Assembly: GCA_016711045.1 (NCBI GenBank)
Contig: JADJTT010000007.1
Coordinates: 372,001 to 436,000, forward strand
Origin: Saprospirales bacterium
Lineage (GTDB): Bacteria > Bacteroidota > Bacteroidia > Chitinophagales > Saprospiraceae
Length of the DNA stretch: 64,000 bases
Direction of reading: 5' to 3'
Notes under the pieces: model-generated
Seen by the model: only the letters and a program-made list of their open reading frames with translations
Database searches by the model: none
Told to the model about the DNA's origin: nothing
Part shown: one piece after another, positions 1 to 8,745 of the stretch
How positions within the stretch are numbered: position 1 is the first letter of the stretch
How the letters are laid out: each line of letters begins with the position of its first letter
Program-made: the position numbers and the translations under genes

Positions 1-692
1 ACAAAATGGCCGCCGGCTACCTTTTCTTCCAGTCCATCAACCCTGCGCTTAAGGAATCCGCGGTAGTCGTTATCCGGCACGAAACAGATCTCGTAGGATT
101 CAGCTTTTTTGGAGAGGCTTTCATAGCCAAAATCCAGGGCCATCTTACGCACTTCGGGTTTGGTATATCCGCCGAGTGGGAAACGGCTTCGTTGCAGGCA
201 CTCCTGACTCAGCCCCCACAATACATAAGACTGGTCTTTTTGGTCATCTACACTTCTGGTTATGTATTTCCGGCCATTTGACTCATTTATCAGGGCATAA
301 TGGCCGGTGGCGATAAACTCACAATCCAGCGCATCAGCTCTTTTCAGCAGGGCGCTCCATTTGATATGGGTATTGCAAAGGACGCACGGGTTGGGGGTAC
401 GGCCAGCCAGGTATTCATCCACAAAATTGTCGATGACATAGTCGCCAAATTCTTCCCGGATATCGACGATAAAATGGGAGAACCCCATATCCACCGATAC
501 CTGCCGGGCATCATTTATAGAGTCCAGGCTACAGCATCCGGTTTCTTTTTTGGTGCCGCCCGAGTTGGCGTAATCCCAGGTCTTCATAGTGATGCCCACT
601 ACTTCATAGCCTTCCTCATGCAGCATCATCGCGGCGACGGTGCTGTCGATACCTCCGCTCATGGCCACTAATACCCTGCCGTGTTTACTCAT
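1..692 (-). CDS. mnmA: tRNA-specific 2-thiouridylase MnmA (3' part missing)
   Basis: This gene reads off the left edge of the window; about the first 230 residues are present. MnmA puts sulfur on U34 of Lys, Glu and Gln tRNAs, using ATP and a persulfide relay. The N-terminal ATP-pyrophosphatase loop is visible as MSGGIDST near residue 11. The strand MKTWDY and the motif GCCSLDSINDAR follow, then TPNPCVLCN, whose first Cys is the usual catalytic nucleophile, and ATGHYA. The start is the ATG at 692, which gives the short MSKHGRVLVAMSGG leader typical of the family. No frameshift is seen in the visible part. The identification is firm because the motif order is characteristic. No partner gene is visible downstream. 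Confidence 0.93.
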   Translation of the reverse strand, partial: MSKHGRVLVAMSGGIDSTVAAMMLHEEGYEVVGITMKTWDYANSGGTKKETGCCSLDSINDARQVSVDMGFSHFIVDIREEFGDYVIDNFVDEYLAGRTPNPCVLCNTHIKWSALLKRADALDCEFIATGHYALINESNGRKYITRSVDDQKDQSYVLWGLSQECLQRSRFPLGGYTKPEVRKMALDFGYESLSKKAESYEICFVPDNDYRGFLKRRVDGLEEKVAGGHF

Positions 693-705
693 ATTTCCTT
701 TTTTA

Positions 706-771
706 GTGAAGGGTGAAGGGTGAGGAGTGAAGGGAATAGCCTCTTCACCCTTCACTCCTCACCCTTCACTT
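706..771. repeat. Intergenic inverted repeat built from GTGAAGGGTGA units
   Basis: Short direct units (GTGAAGGGTGA, GTGAGGAGTGAAGGG) are followed after about 11 bases by their complement (CACCCTTCACTCCTCACCC), so the stretch can fold into a long hairpin. The same family occurs at 59357-59403 and, as a single arm, near 15571-15600. It lies upstream of mnmA on the minus strand and ahead of rlpA on the plus strand. Confidence 0.7.
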
Positions 772-845
772 GACCACAAAAGTACAAATAATGTGCAGGG
801 AAAGTTCACCGGGGATAAGGAAGGAATTGAGAGATTTGTAGGTCT

Positions 846-880
846 TTTGTTTAGTTCTCTTGTAATATTCGCTATTTTTG
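846..880 (+). promoter_or_regulatory. Possible Bacteroidota-type promoter for the RlpA gene
   Basis: TATTTTTG at 873-880 fits the Bacteroidota -7 consensus TAnnTTTG, and a TTTG lies at 846-849. The spacing (about 23 bases) is slightly longer than usual. The box lies about 75 bases upstream of the chosen ATG. Weak, pattern-only evidence. Confidence 0.3.
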
Positions 881-955
881 GTCGGAGCGAACCAAATTGA
901 ATCGTTCGATCGTTAAATGCATAAACCTTATTCCTTAAATCTCAAACCAGATGCT

Positions 956-1849
956 ATGAAGAAGTCGGGAATTCTTTTTTTATTTATTATAGGCCTTTCT
1001 TTTGTCTTGCAGGCGCAGGAATACGGTCTTGCTTCCTACTACTCAGACAAATTTCAGGGCAGGCCTACGGCCAGCGGGGAACTGTATGACAAGGATAAAA
1101 TGACGGCAGCCCACAAAACCCATCCATATGGGACCTATATCAAGGTTACCCGGCTGGACAACAAGAAGTCGGTCGTTGTTCGGGTAAATGATCGGGGACC
1201 CTACATCAGCGGCAGGGTGATCGATGTATCCAAAAAAGCAGCCGATCAGCTTGGGTTGGTAGCCGATGGTGGAACCGCCCGGGTGAAAGTAGAAGTCGTA
1301 CAACAAGCTGCGGGAAGTGAGCCGGAACCTGTGATCACCCCACCCGTAACTTCCGCCGCACCAAAAGAAACCCCTCCGGCTGCCGCAGCTCCGGTTACGG
1401 AAAAGCCCAAGGAAGTAGTTAAGGTAGATCCGCCAAAAGTGACGGAAGCTCCCGCAAAGGTGGAAGAAAAGCCGAAAGCAACGACCGTAACGCCTCCTTC
1501 CAGTACAGGCACGCAGGTCGTCGAACCAGTTTGGGTCACGGAAAAGAATTTCCAATCGTTTGACCTGTACAAGATCGAACTTTACAAGCCGGAGAAAGTG
1601 GGATATGCGGTGCAGGTAGCCTCAATGACCACCTACGATAATGCCATGCGGCAAATCGCAGACCTCCAGGGCAAATGGTTGAAGAATGTGTTGATCAGTA
1701 TTGAAAAAGCCCCGAATGGCACTGCCTTGTATAAAATCCTGTTGGGCCCATTCCCGGATAAGGACCAGGCTGATGACTACCGGAAGAACATCAAAAAGCG
1801 GTTCAAAATGGATGGTTTCATCGTAGATCTCGGTGCGATCAATTATTAA
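956..1849 (+). CDS. RlpA-like double-psi beta-barrel protein with SPOR domain
   Basis: An exported peptidoglycan-associated protein. From the ATG at 956 it has a signal peptide (MKKSGILFLF..., Ala-Gln near the cleavage site). The RlpA-like double-psi barrel follows at about residues 20-110, with ASYYSDKFQGRPTASGE, HPYGT and the conserved NDRGPY. A Pro/Ala/Lys-rich linker covers about 115-200, and a C-terminal SPOR domain (YAVQVAS...GPF) covers about 220-295. SPOR domains bind denuded glycan strands at the septum. RlpA acts as a lytic transglycosylase in Pseudomonas, but activity varies in the family. An in-frame ATG at 917 would add 13 residues before the signal peptide and is less likely. 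Confidence 0.85.
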   Translation: MKKSGILFLFIIGLSFVLQAQEYGLASYYSDKFQGRPTASGELYDKDKMTAAHKTHPYGTYIKVTRLDNKKSVVVRVNDRGPYISGRVIDVSKKAADQLGLVADGGTARVKVEVVQQAAGSEPEPVITPPVTSAAPKETPPAAAAPVTEKPKEVVKVDPPKVTEAPAKVEEKPKATTVTPPSSTGTQVVEPVWVTEKNFQSFDLYKIELYKPEKVGYAVQVASMTTYDNAMRQIADLQGKWLKNVLISIEKAPNGTALYKILLGPFPDKDQADDYRKNIKKRFKMDGFIVDLGAINY

Positions 1850-1879
1850 TCGACTTTCGAAAAAAAAATGACCAAGTAG

Positions 1880-1911
1880 TTGCAGGAATGAAGCAGGTTG
1901 CTATATATTTG
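1880..1911 (+). promoter_or_regulatory. Promoter of the tRNA-Thr/tRNA-Pro unit
   Basis: TATATTTG at 1904-1911 matches the Bacteroidota -7 box TAnnTTTG exactly and ends 9 bases before the tRNA-Thr 5' end, a natural place for transcription start. A TTGC at 1880-1883, 20 bases upstream, is a degenerate -33 TTTG box. Confidence 0.6.
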
Positions 1912-1920
1912 CACCTCTTC

Positions 1921-1993
<73 letters not shown>

Positions 1994-2027
1994 CTAAGAA
2001 ATCCGCTTCCGGTAAAAGGAAGTGGAA

Positions 2028-2101
2028 CGGGATGTAGCGCAGCCCGGTAGCGCGCTTCGTTCGGGACGAAGAGGCCGCTGGTTCGAATCCAGTCATCCCG
2101 A
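2028..2101 (+). tRNA. tRNA-Pro (anticodon CGG)
   Basis: The acceptor CGGGATG pairs with CATCCCG. The D-arm is GCGCAGCCCGGTAGCGC, and the anticodon stem CTTCG/CGAAG encloses TTCGGGA with anticodon CGG. The T-arm is GCTGGTTCGAATCCAGT and A is the discriminator. It lies 34 bases after tRNA-Thr with no promoter between, so the two are probably co-transcribed. Confidence 0.95.
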
Positions 2102-2106
2102 CCCTC

Positions 2107-2141
2107 AACCGCCTTAACGTAATGGTTAAGGCGGTTTTTTT
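2107..2141 (+). terminator. Rho-independent terminator of the tRNA unit
   Basis: AACCGCCTTAAC and GTTAAGGCGGTT form a perfect 12-bp stem around a 6-base loop, followed by a T run. It sits 5 bases after tRNA-Pro, as expected for the end of that transcript. Confidence 0.9.
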
Positions 2142-2148
2142 ATAAAAA

Positions 2149-3330
2149 CTACCTAAGGTAAGGACTCGAAGCAATCTTTTGCTTCACCACCGGTTTCAAA
2201 ATAGACGCAGCCTGCAGAAGCAGGACTTCATTGGGTGGGAAAGGCATAGGACTATTCCCGAGTCGGCGTTTGGTATCGTCGCTCAACGCGCGCTTGTCCC
2301 CCTTGTAGGTGGATGCGTAGTTTTCAAAAATTGCGTCGGCGGTGATATTTTCGTTTGCCAGAATATTGCCGGTGCGGCGTTCGATAAATTCGATGCGGCC
2401 GGAGACCGTAGCTACCTTGTTTTGGTAGACCTCCAGCACGTTGGCGGTGATGAAGATCTTTTTGGGGATCTTGACGTCGTTGCCCAGCGAGTCTTTCAGG
2501 ACGTTGCCGTTGCCATCCAGCACGTACTCCCACCCTTCCTCGATCTCTTTATAATCGACGTATTCCCGTTCCTTGACACTTTCGGGGCTGACGGCAATAT
2601 TGACCATTTTTACAAGGATAATATAATCGAAGGCATTGCGGCTGAGCGGGTTGTTGTAGTATTTCTTCCAAACCGTTTCCATATCTGCGGTGCTGAACTG
2701 CATGAGCTCCTGCTCAAAATTTTTCGGCAGTACCGAATTGGAGGCGTTTTCCGGCTTGATCAGGATATGGATGGCGCCCAGGTCGAGCGCTTCCAGTTCC
2801 AGTTGGTTTCTATTCTTGTAATCGCGGTAGTAGCGATCGAGCTGTTGGAGTTCGCCATAGGCATCGCGGGCGGCCTGCTTATCGCCTTTTTTGGCCTGAT
2901 CCAGCAGGGTAATCGCGTGGTTGTAGAAATATTCCGCTGCATTTTCGCGGGACTTCCGTTCCAGGTCTTCGATGCGGACAAACTGGAATTTGGCCTGGTA
3001 GCCGTTTTGGTCCATGAGTGGCAACAGAGGCTCTATCTTGGCCTGCCGGCGGCCAATTCCCCGGTGGATCTCGTTGATGCGCTCCCAGTTTTCCGGGCGG
3101 CCATCTTTTTCGAGGCTTTCGGCAATACGCATATCCTGGCGGGTGGCTTTATCAAAAGCTGATTCCAGTGCTTTAACAACGTCGGCTTTCTTGTTCTTTT
3201 TGCCCGACAATCGTTGTACACACACATCGATCGCTTTGTCGTAGTCGCCTATTTCGACCAATTTGGATGGCGAAAGGCAGGAGGTAAAAATCAGCACCAG
3301 GCTAATCAGCAGGATTGGGGCAGGTTTCAT
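2149..3330 (-). CDS. Lipoprotein of unknown function with helical repeat-like N-terminus
   Basis: This 393-residue protein begins with a lipoprotein signal (MKPAPILLISLVLIFTSC, lipid-anchored Cys at about 18). The N-terminal half is helical and charged (DYDKAIDVCVQRL, NHAITLLDQAKKGDKQAA), which suggests TPR-like hairpins. The C-terminal half has alternating strands (TVSGRIEFIERRTGNILANENI) resembling conserved Bacteroidota hypothetical lipoproteins. I do not recognise a named family. It stands alone, its 3' end pointing at the tRNA terminator. The precursor is probably placed in the outer membrane or periplasm (inference). Confidence 0.75.
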   Translation of the reverse strand: MKPAPILLISLVLIFTSCLSPSKLVEIGDYDKAIDVCVQRLSGKKNKKADVVKALESAFDKATRQDMRIAESLEKDGRPENWERINEIHRGIGRRQAKIEPLLPLMDQNGYQAKFQFVRIEDLERKSRENAAEYFYNHAITLLDQAKKGDKQAARDAYGELQQLDRYYRDYKNRNQLELEALDLGAIHILIKPENASNSVLPKNFEQELMQFSTADMETVWKKYYNNPLSRNAFDYIILVKMVNIAVSPESVKEREYVDYKEIEEGWEYVLDGNGNVLKDSLGNDVKIPKKIFITANVLEVYQNKVATVSGRIEFIERRTGNILANENITADAIFENYASTYKGDKRALSDDTKRRLGNSPMPFPPNEVLLLQAASILKPVVKQKIASSPYLR

Positions 3331-3437
3331 GGCTTTGCGTTTTGATTGGGAAACAAAGCGAAAGTTAGCGCATTTTGCCCAATGGAAATGGTAAAATGCG
3401 TTAAGCCAAAGTTGCGGTAGTGTTAAAGGCGGTTTTA

Positions 3438-5060
3438 TTATTTTACTTTATAGTACTCAAACGAAGCCCTCGCCGGAGAGAGGCTGGCGCTACGTTCGCC
3501 TTCGGCCACGATATAGTATTGGGTTTTCTTATTCCACTCAATCGTAGCGCCCCAGATGCCATCACCGGCCATTTGGTCGTTGTTCTTGCTGTCGTCAAAC
3601 ATCTCCACCATAGTGAATGCGGCGTCTTTGTCGAAGCGGTAGGCCAACCAGGCTTTTTGCGCGCCCTGAATTTGGGCCTGGACGGCCATGGTAGGTCCAA
3701 ATTCAAAATGTTCAACCTTGGATATCTCCGGAGGAGGCAATTTCAGGACCGGGTGGTTGCGCAGGTATTCCGTTCGACCTTCCATTAGTTCCTGGATCCC
3801 GTAAATTTCCGTTTTCCCGGCGTAGGCAGAGGATCCCAGGTTCTGTTGAAAAGCCTCAAAGGAATACAGTTTATTCTCATCATCCTTGACCTCTTCCTCA
3901 ATAAAAGCCTGAATCTCCTTACAGCGCTCGAGGTAAAGCCCATTGGAGAAATTTTCCTCCAGAATGGTGCGGATATGGCCGATATAGATCTTTCTGTACA
4001 GGGTATTGGACAGCAATTGCGTGATAAGGGGGCGCGTAGGGTCTTTTTCTTTGTAATAGAGAAAAGGGCTCAGGGTCTGCATTTCTTCCATGGACAAGGC
4101 CTTTCCCGAGTCGGCAAAGCGAAACCCGCCGAGGGAGAGGTTGAGGTCCCAGATAAGGGAAGCAAACTGCCCGGATTTGCGCTGATAGAGATAATAGTTG
4201 TGGCTAAGGCGTCCCGTATAGCTGTCAAAATTAAGGAGCACCATATTGAACGCCAGCATCCACAAGGCCATATCTACATCCAGGATCTCTTCGATCCGTT
4301 CGGGATGGTTGTTCAGAATATTGGTAAGCAGGATCAGCTGATCCCACCCGGAGTCCGACTTCATCTCATAAAAGCCGCGATAGCAATCCGGGTCTTCGCC
4401 CAGATACATGAGGGATGCCTTATCGCCCTGCGGACAGCCTTCTTTCGTTTCGTGCCCCCACTCTTCCGGGTCACATTTCACCAACACGCCTTTTCGTTCG
4501 TCGAAATACTCCTTGAGGAAATCATCCTCTACCGATTCAGTCGAATTGTAGAGCCCCAGGTATTTTCCATTGACGTATACCTTTGAGAAATTGGCACGGG
4601 GGGCAGGCATATATTTACGGGCAATTTCATAGGAAAGCACTTCCCGCAAGAAGCTGGGGTCGCGGAAGACATTGGAAAGTTTGATCGTCTCATTCTTCCC
4701 TGGAAAGTACTGTTCCGGGTGGAAGTGATTGGCTTTCAGGTTAAAAGGAAGCTTGGTCTCCTCATATTTACGGACGTTATAATAGGAGCTGTTGCCTTTG
4801 TACCGGATTCCCACTTCCGGGAAAAGCGTGCCATCGATCTCCACATCGGCCGCAATTCGCTCACCGGTATTGAGCTGTTTAAGCGAGTCCAGTAACTTAT
4901 CCCAGTTGGATTGTTTAAAGGTGATCCGGATCTCGTGGATGACATTCCAGTCGTAAAAGTCCTGGCTTTGTGCAAATGAAGGGAGCATCAATAGCGACAT
5001 CATCGCTATTGATGCCCAATTCCAAGAGGTTTTCGGGATAAAACGAGGGGTATCAGTCAT
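3438..5060 (-). CDS. CotH-like kinase-fold exported protein (second of a tandem pair)
   Basis: A 540-residue exported protein with the CotH fold. After a signal segment (ending near FAQSQDFYDW), the CotH core shows the typical RYKGNSSY, LPFNLKANHF, APRANFSKVYVNGKYLGLY and YLYQRKSGQFASLIWDLNLSLGGF-like segments. The C-terminal 100 residues form a beta module with DDSKNNDQMAGDGIWGATI, common in Bacteroidota CotH proteins. CotH of Bacillus phosphorylates spore-coat proteins; the role in non-sporeformers is unknown. At the usual WDxD site the second Asp is Asn (WDLN). Its ATG overlaps the upstream gene's stop (TAATG), so the pair is translationally coupled. Confidence 0.82.
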   Translation of the reverse strand: MTDTPRFIPKTSWNWASIAMMSLLMLPSFAQSQDFYDWNVIHEIRITFKQSNWDKLLDSLKQLNTGERIAADVEIDGTLFPEVGIRYKGNSSYYNVRKYEETKLPFNLKANHFHPEQYFPGKNETIKLSNVFRDPSFLREVLSYEIARKYMPAPRANFSKVYVNGKYLGLYNSTESVEDDFLKEYFDERKGVLVKCDPEEWGHETKEGCPQGDKASLMYLGEDPDCYRGFYEMKSDSGWDQLILLTNILNNHPERIEEILDVDMALWMLAFNMVLLNFDSYTGRLSHNYYLYQRKSGQFASLIWDLNLSLGGFRFADSGKALSMEEMQTLSPFLYYKEKDPTRPLITQLLSNTLYRKIYIGHIRTILEENFSNGLYLERCKEIQAFIEEEVKDDENKLYSFEAFQQNLGSSAYAGKTEIYGIQELMEGRTEYLRNHPVLKLPPPEISKVEHFEFGPTMAVQAQIQGAQKAWLAYRFDKDAAFTMVEMFDDSKNNDQMAGDGIWGATIEWNKKTQYYIVAEGERSASLSPARASFEYYKVK

Positions 5061-6682
5061 TATTTATTGAGTTCCGCAAGGGAGATTTTGTGGCGATTCC
5101 ACATATAGCTGGGTGGATCGAACGCCATGATCGAGGCATTCTCTGCCATGATGAAGTATTCTAATTGGGCATCTGCCGATTCAGGCATGATAGTACCCAT
5201 GTATTGCCCGTCATCCGCAACGGCATCACCGTGAGTTCCGTCGTCATACATAGGCGCTTCCATGAAATGCGAATCTTCGGAAAAGCGGTACATCAAGCGC
5301 ACGCGCTTGGGAAATTTTTCCACCTTGGCCACAATGGCAAACATATTCACATCCTGGGAGGAGAATTGCTCGCGGCCAAGCGCACGGGTTTCTGAGATCA
5401 GAGGGGGCACTACTGCCAGGTCGGTCGATTTTTCGAGAAAATCTGCACGTGTTTCCATCAATTCCACCAATCCGGGGATTGAGCTACGCTTGCCGATAGT
5501 CGAGTACATGCTGATATTGAAATCTTCGTAGCGGTAGAACTTATTGGGGTCGTTGACAAAATCGCGCTGGATCAACTGTTGCAGCTCTTTCGCCCGGTCT
5601 TCGTACTTACGGTTCTTGATAAAATTGGTGACGATGGACCGCATATGCCCCAGGTACATTTTTTTATACGTTTCGTTCTTGAGGAGTTGGCTGATCAGGG
5701 GCTTGGAGGGATTGGACAGTTGCGACATCGGGTCCAGTTCCTGCAGTTGTTTCAGGCGGAGGTCAGAGCCCTGGCCTGTATTTTTAAAGCTGCCGAAGCA
5801 AAGGTTGAGGTCCCAGATAATTGGTTGAAAAACACCCATTGCATCCCGGTAGAGGTAGTAATTTTCGCTGTGTTGCCCGGAATAACTGCTTAAGTTGACC
5901 AACACGTTATTAAAGGCGAGCATCCATAGTGCGCGATCCACATTCAGGACCGATTCAATTTTTTCCGGCTCCTGATTCAGGATGCGGGTAAGCTCGATGA
6001 GCTCGTCCCAACCTGTTTTGGAAAGCTGGTTGAAGTTGTACAAATAGCATTCGGCGTCGGCTTCGTACTCCAGAGCACCGTATAGACGTTGCTTACAGCC
6101 TTCCGGGAAATTGTCGTATTGGCTTTGGGACCGGGCCTTGAAGAAAGCGCCGTCGCTCGAGCCAAAGTAGTGTTCAAGGAAGACCGGGTCGATGGTTTCG
6201 ATATTGGCAAAAAGCCCCTGGAGTTCGCCATTGATATACACATTGGCATAGTTGGCGCGAGGGGCCGGCATATAGGCGCGGGCGATCTCGAATCCGAGTA
6301 CTTCCCGGACCATGCTCGGATCGCGAAGGGCATTGGAGAAATGGAGAGACGTATGGCCTTCCAGGTTTTGCTCTTCGTCCTGCAAATTGAGCTGGATAAT
6401 CAGGCTATTCCGTTTCTGGCCGGGCGTAAAAGGTTGGTCGGCTTCATAGCGGAGCCCCACATTATCGTAGGTTTTTCCATTGATTTTCACGCTCCCCTGC
6501 AAAAAACCATTGCCATTAAACCGGAGTGAATCCAAGAGGTATATCCAGTTATCGAAAGGGAATTGCAAGCGAACTTCCTGGATCTTATCGGTATCGTAGA
6601 AGCTTTTTTCAGTAGACTGTGCCGCAGCATGACCGAGTGCTACGAGTATAAGTAAAGCGATTAGAAGTAATGGGTTTTTCAT
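5060..6682 (-). CDS. CotH-like kinase-fold exported protein (first of a tandem pair)
   Basis: This is a paralog of the downstream gene and has the same length (540 residues). It has a signal peptide (MKNPLLLIALLILVALGHAAAQ), a CotH core with APRANYANVYINGELQGLF, LMNYYLYRD-like and IWDLNLCFGSF segments, and the same C-terminal beta module (DDGTHGDAVADDGQYMGTI). The WDLN variant of the metal/catalytic motif occurs here too, so the change predates the duplication. The proteins have diverged well beyond a recent tandem copy. Substrates are unknown; location is periplasm or surface (inferred from the signal). Confidence 0.82.
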   Translation of the reverse strand: MKNPLLLIALLILVALGHAAAQSTEKSFYDTDKIQEVRLQFPFDNWIYLLDSLRFNGNGFLQGSVKINGKTYDNVGLRYEADQPFTPGQKRNSLIIQLNLQDEEQNLEGHTSLHFSNALRDPSMVREVLGFEIARAYMPAPRANYANVYINGELQGLFANIETIDPVFLEHYFGSSDGAFFKARSQSQYDNFPEGCKQRLYGALEYEADAECYLYNFNQLSKTGWDELIELTRILNQEPEKIESVLNVDRALWMLAFNNVLVNLSSYSGQHSENYYLYRDAMGVFQPIIWDLNLCFGSFKNTGQGSDLRLKQLQELDPMSQLSNPSKPLISQLLKNETYKKMYLGHMRSIVTNFIKNRKYEDRAKELQQLIQRDFVNDPNKFYRYEDFNISMYSTIGKRSSIPGLVELMETRADFLEKSTDLAVVPPLISETRALGREQFSSQDVNMFAIVAKVEKFPKRVRLMYRFSEDSHFMEAPMYDDGTHGDAVADDGQYMGTIMPESADAQLEYFIMAENASIMAFDPPSYMWNRHKISLAELNK

Positions 6683-6824
6683 AAAAAACTATTCAGAAAT
6701 GATGTTTGGATATCGAAATGCAATTATACTAAATATTATGCATTCGAAAGCAAATGGAATCTATTCGGTGGCTGATTTTGTATAAGGAGCCATTTAGGCA
6801 GAGAAAGGTAGGATTTTACAATGA

Positions 6825-7055
6825 TCAGGAACCACTAAAGAGCTGCCGGAGGTGGAGGTAAATATTCAGTACCATTATCGCTACGATGGCCAGTGCAAGC
6901 AGGCGGAGCCACCAGCCATTGGCCTGGCGAAAAGCTTCCGCGCGCTTCTGCAATTCGGGATTCCCCGCTTTTAGAAGGCCTCTGGCAAACAAGTATAGGT
7001 ACACTCCGATGCCGAGGAACAAAAACTCGAAAAGAAGACCTAAATATTCTACCAT
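6825..7055 (-). CDS. Small membrane protein, two transmembrane segments
   Basis: A 76-residue protein. Hydrophobic stretches at about 4-27 (LGLLFEFLFLGIGVYLYLFARGLL) and 47-67 (WLRLLALAIVAIMVLNIYLHL) flank a basic cytoplasmic-type loop (QKRAEAFRQAN). Its start directly abuts the stop of the asparaginase-domain gene upstream, which suggests one operon. I know of no function for it. The absence of gaps, and the clear membrane pattern ending at the operon's 3' side, support a real gene. Confidence 0.6.
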   Translation of the reverse strand: MVEYLGLLFEFLFLGIGVYLYLFARGLLKAGNPELQKRAEAFRQANGWWLRLLALAIVAIMVLNIYLHLRQLFSGS

Positions 7056-7556
7056 TTAATCCGCTTGATTTATTTCCTCAAAATAACCTGTTTTGGGATT
7101 TTTATACACATTATCCCAGGAAAAAAACCGGCCATTCATGGCAATGTAGATCCCATAAGGAAGTGTTTGCGCAAAAGCCAGGGCACTCCCCAGGTTGAAG
7201 AATCCGTCAGAAGAAGTACCAAATGCATAGGGAACCATAGCCCCGGTGAGCACTACCGTCTTATCATGGATATCGAGCCGTGCCAGGTATTGGGCCGTAT
7301 GTACGATCCGGTCGGTACCGTGGGTGACGAGTATTTTGTTGTATTCGGACCTCCGAATGTTGTGCGCAATGATCTCGCGGTCAGAATCCGTCATTTCCAG
7401 ACTGTCGACCATCATCAGGGTCTTTACGTTGATGTCAAGGGTACAACGGCCCCGCTCAAACATTTGAGGAAGGTGGGTATCCTGAAAATACAGTTTCCCG
7501 GTGATGTAGTTGTATTGCTTATCGAATGTACCGCCTGTGATAAAAACCTGGATCAT
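7056..7556 (-). CDS. Half-length asparaginase-domain protein
   Basis: This protein matches only the N-terminal domain of type I/II L-asparaginases and has 166 residues instead of about 330. Visible are ITGGTFDK at 6-13 (the first catalytic Thr region), HGTDRIVHTAQYLA near 97 (usually HGTDT, second catalytic Thr lost to an R at the following position), and VVLTGAMVPYAFGTSSDG near 120. The C-terminal dimerisation domain is absent, and it ends cleanly at its stop codon. Short asparaginase-domain proteins of this size are known in other bacteria, so this is probably not a truncation. Activity is uncertain. It is coupled to the small membrane protein downstream. Confidence 0.75.
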   Translation of the reverse strand: MIQVFITGGTFDKQYNYITGKLYFQDTHLPQMFERGRCTLDINVKTLMMVDSLEMTDSDREIIAHNIRRSEYNKILVTHGTDRIVHTAQYLARLDIHDKTVVLTGAMVPYAFGTSSDGFFNLGSALAFAQTLPYGIYIAMNGRFFSWDNVYKNPKTGYFEEINQAD

Positions 7557-7610
7557 TTTTAGCTTGAGGGGGATTGAGGGGATTGAAAGGGATATTAGTG
7601 CGATTCAGCT

Positions 7611-8714
7611 CTATTGTAAGACTCCACTTTGGCGGAGCATATAAATGCCAAAAATCAACAGGGCAAAAAGCAGCACAAGTATAGCAATTTTTATCCATGA
7701 TAAAGGCTTCTCTCCGTTTACTTTCCCGGTTTGGCCGTTGATGGTAAAATGGAAGACCTTGCCCTGGTATTGGTAGGAACAGATCCAGATAGGCAGGACG
7801 ACATGTTTAAACGTTTGGCTGAAGATCTGGCTGGAGACAGCGAGATTGCGTTGTGTGTCGCCTCCCAACTGGGCCGAACACATCTGCCGGATCTTGTTTT
7901 CCATGATGCCCTCCCCTATCTGGTATCCTTTATCGATTTCGATCCCATAGATCTCCGACTCCCAGCCGAGCATCAGGCGGGGATCAAAATTGACCGTCTC
8001 TTCCAGCCGGAACGGGAGCACCCACTCCAGTTCGCGTTGTTTCAGGCCTGTGGAGGCCACGACCAGGATGTCGTCGAAGAAGTGGCTCAGATGGCCCGAC
8101 CGCCATTGCCAGCGTACTTTCTGAACCTGTTGGGTTTGCATTTGGCCGTTTACCCGTACCCGGACCGTTTCGGTGTAGTAATAGCCGGCCTCTCCCTGCC
8201 AGTCGCTTTCCGTCTGGGCATCGAAGGTCCAGCAAGGAATATAGATGCCATGGAGGTCTTCGAGTGCGGCCAGTTTTTTGAGCTTATTGGGATGAAACCA
8301 GCCCTTTTTGATCCAGTCTGAAAAGAGGGTTTCTGCTTCGTCGCGGGAGACGTAAAAGGGAATGATGCCTATGGGCTGGATATACTGATGCTGATAGGCT
8401 TCGAGGTTGACATTGGTAGAGCCGCAAAATCCGCATTTGACCTTCAGCTTATCGCTCTCCACCATGAATTTGGAGCCACAATTCTGACAATCGAACACCT
8501 TTTTGCCCAGCGCTTCGGGCACGAAATTCACCGCCTGGCTGGCGGCGTCTTTCAGCGACTGTTCCACCACCTTATCGTTCGACTTGTCGATCTCTTCTGA
8601 ATACCCGCAATGGGTACAACGGAGTTGTTTGAATTTGGCGGAATAGAGCAGTTGACTTCCGCAGGAGGGACAGGGGAGTTTTAAGGAGTCGTGGATAACT
8701 GCAGATTCGGACAT
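7611..8714 (-). CDS. Zinc-ribbon membrane protein (YdjG-like)
   Basis: About 367 residues from the ATG at 8714; a longer in-frame start at 8783 would add 23 poorly conserved residues. Two zinc ribbons are visible: CPSCGS...CTHCG at about 15-36 and CQNCGS...CGFCGS at about 75-98. A beta-rich middle domain contains GIYIPCWTFDAQTESDWQGEAGYYYTE-like strands. One C-terminal transmembrane helix (WIKIAILVLLFALLIFGIYML) ends the protein. It resembles TFIIB-type zinc-ribbon proteins such as Bacillus YdjG, which sits with PspA, YdjH and the SPFH protein YdjI. Here an SPFH protein and a PspA-like protein lie directly upstream. Molecular role unknown; membrane stress sensing or assembly is inferred from context. 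Confidence 0.75.
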   Translation of the reverse strand: MSESAVIHDSLKLPCPSCGSQLLYSAKFKQLRCTHCGYSEEIDKSNDKVVEQSLKDAASQAVNFVPEALGKKVFDCQNCGSKFMVESDKLKVKCGFCGSTNVNLEAYQHQYIQPIGIIPFYVSRDEAETLFSDWIKKGWFHPNKLKKLAALEDLHGIYIPCWTFDAQTESDWQGEAGYYYTETVRVRVNGQMQTQQVQKVRWQWRSGHLSHFFDDILVVASTGLKQRELEWVLPFRLEETVNFDPRLMLGWESEIYGIEIDKGYQIGEGIMENKIRQMCSAQLGGDTQRNLAVSSQIFSQTFKHVVLPIWICSYQYQGKVFHFTINGQTGKVNGEKPLSWIKIAILVLLFALLIFGIYMLRQSGVLQ

Positions 8715-8745
8715 AGTGAAGGGGGAGACGCCAAGTATGGCGTCT

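Noticed and set aside
2179..3162. Plus-strand frame of 327 codons
   Set aside because: Antisense to the lipoprotein gene 2149-3330, which has a clear lipoprotein signal; the antisense product has no start context or motif.
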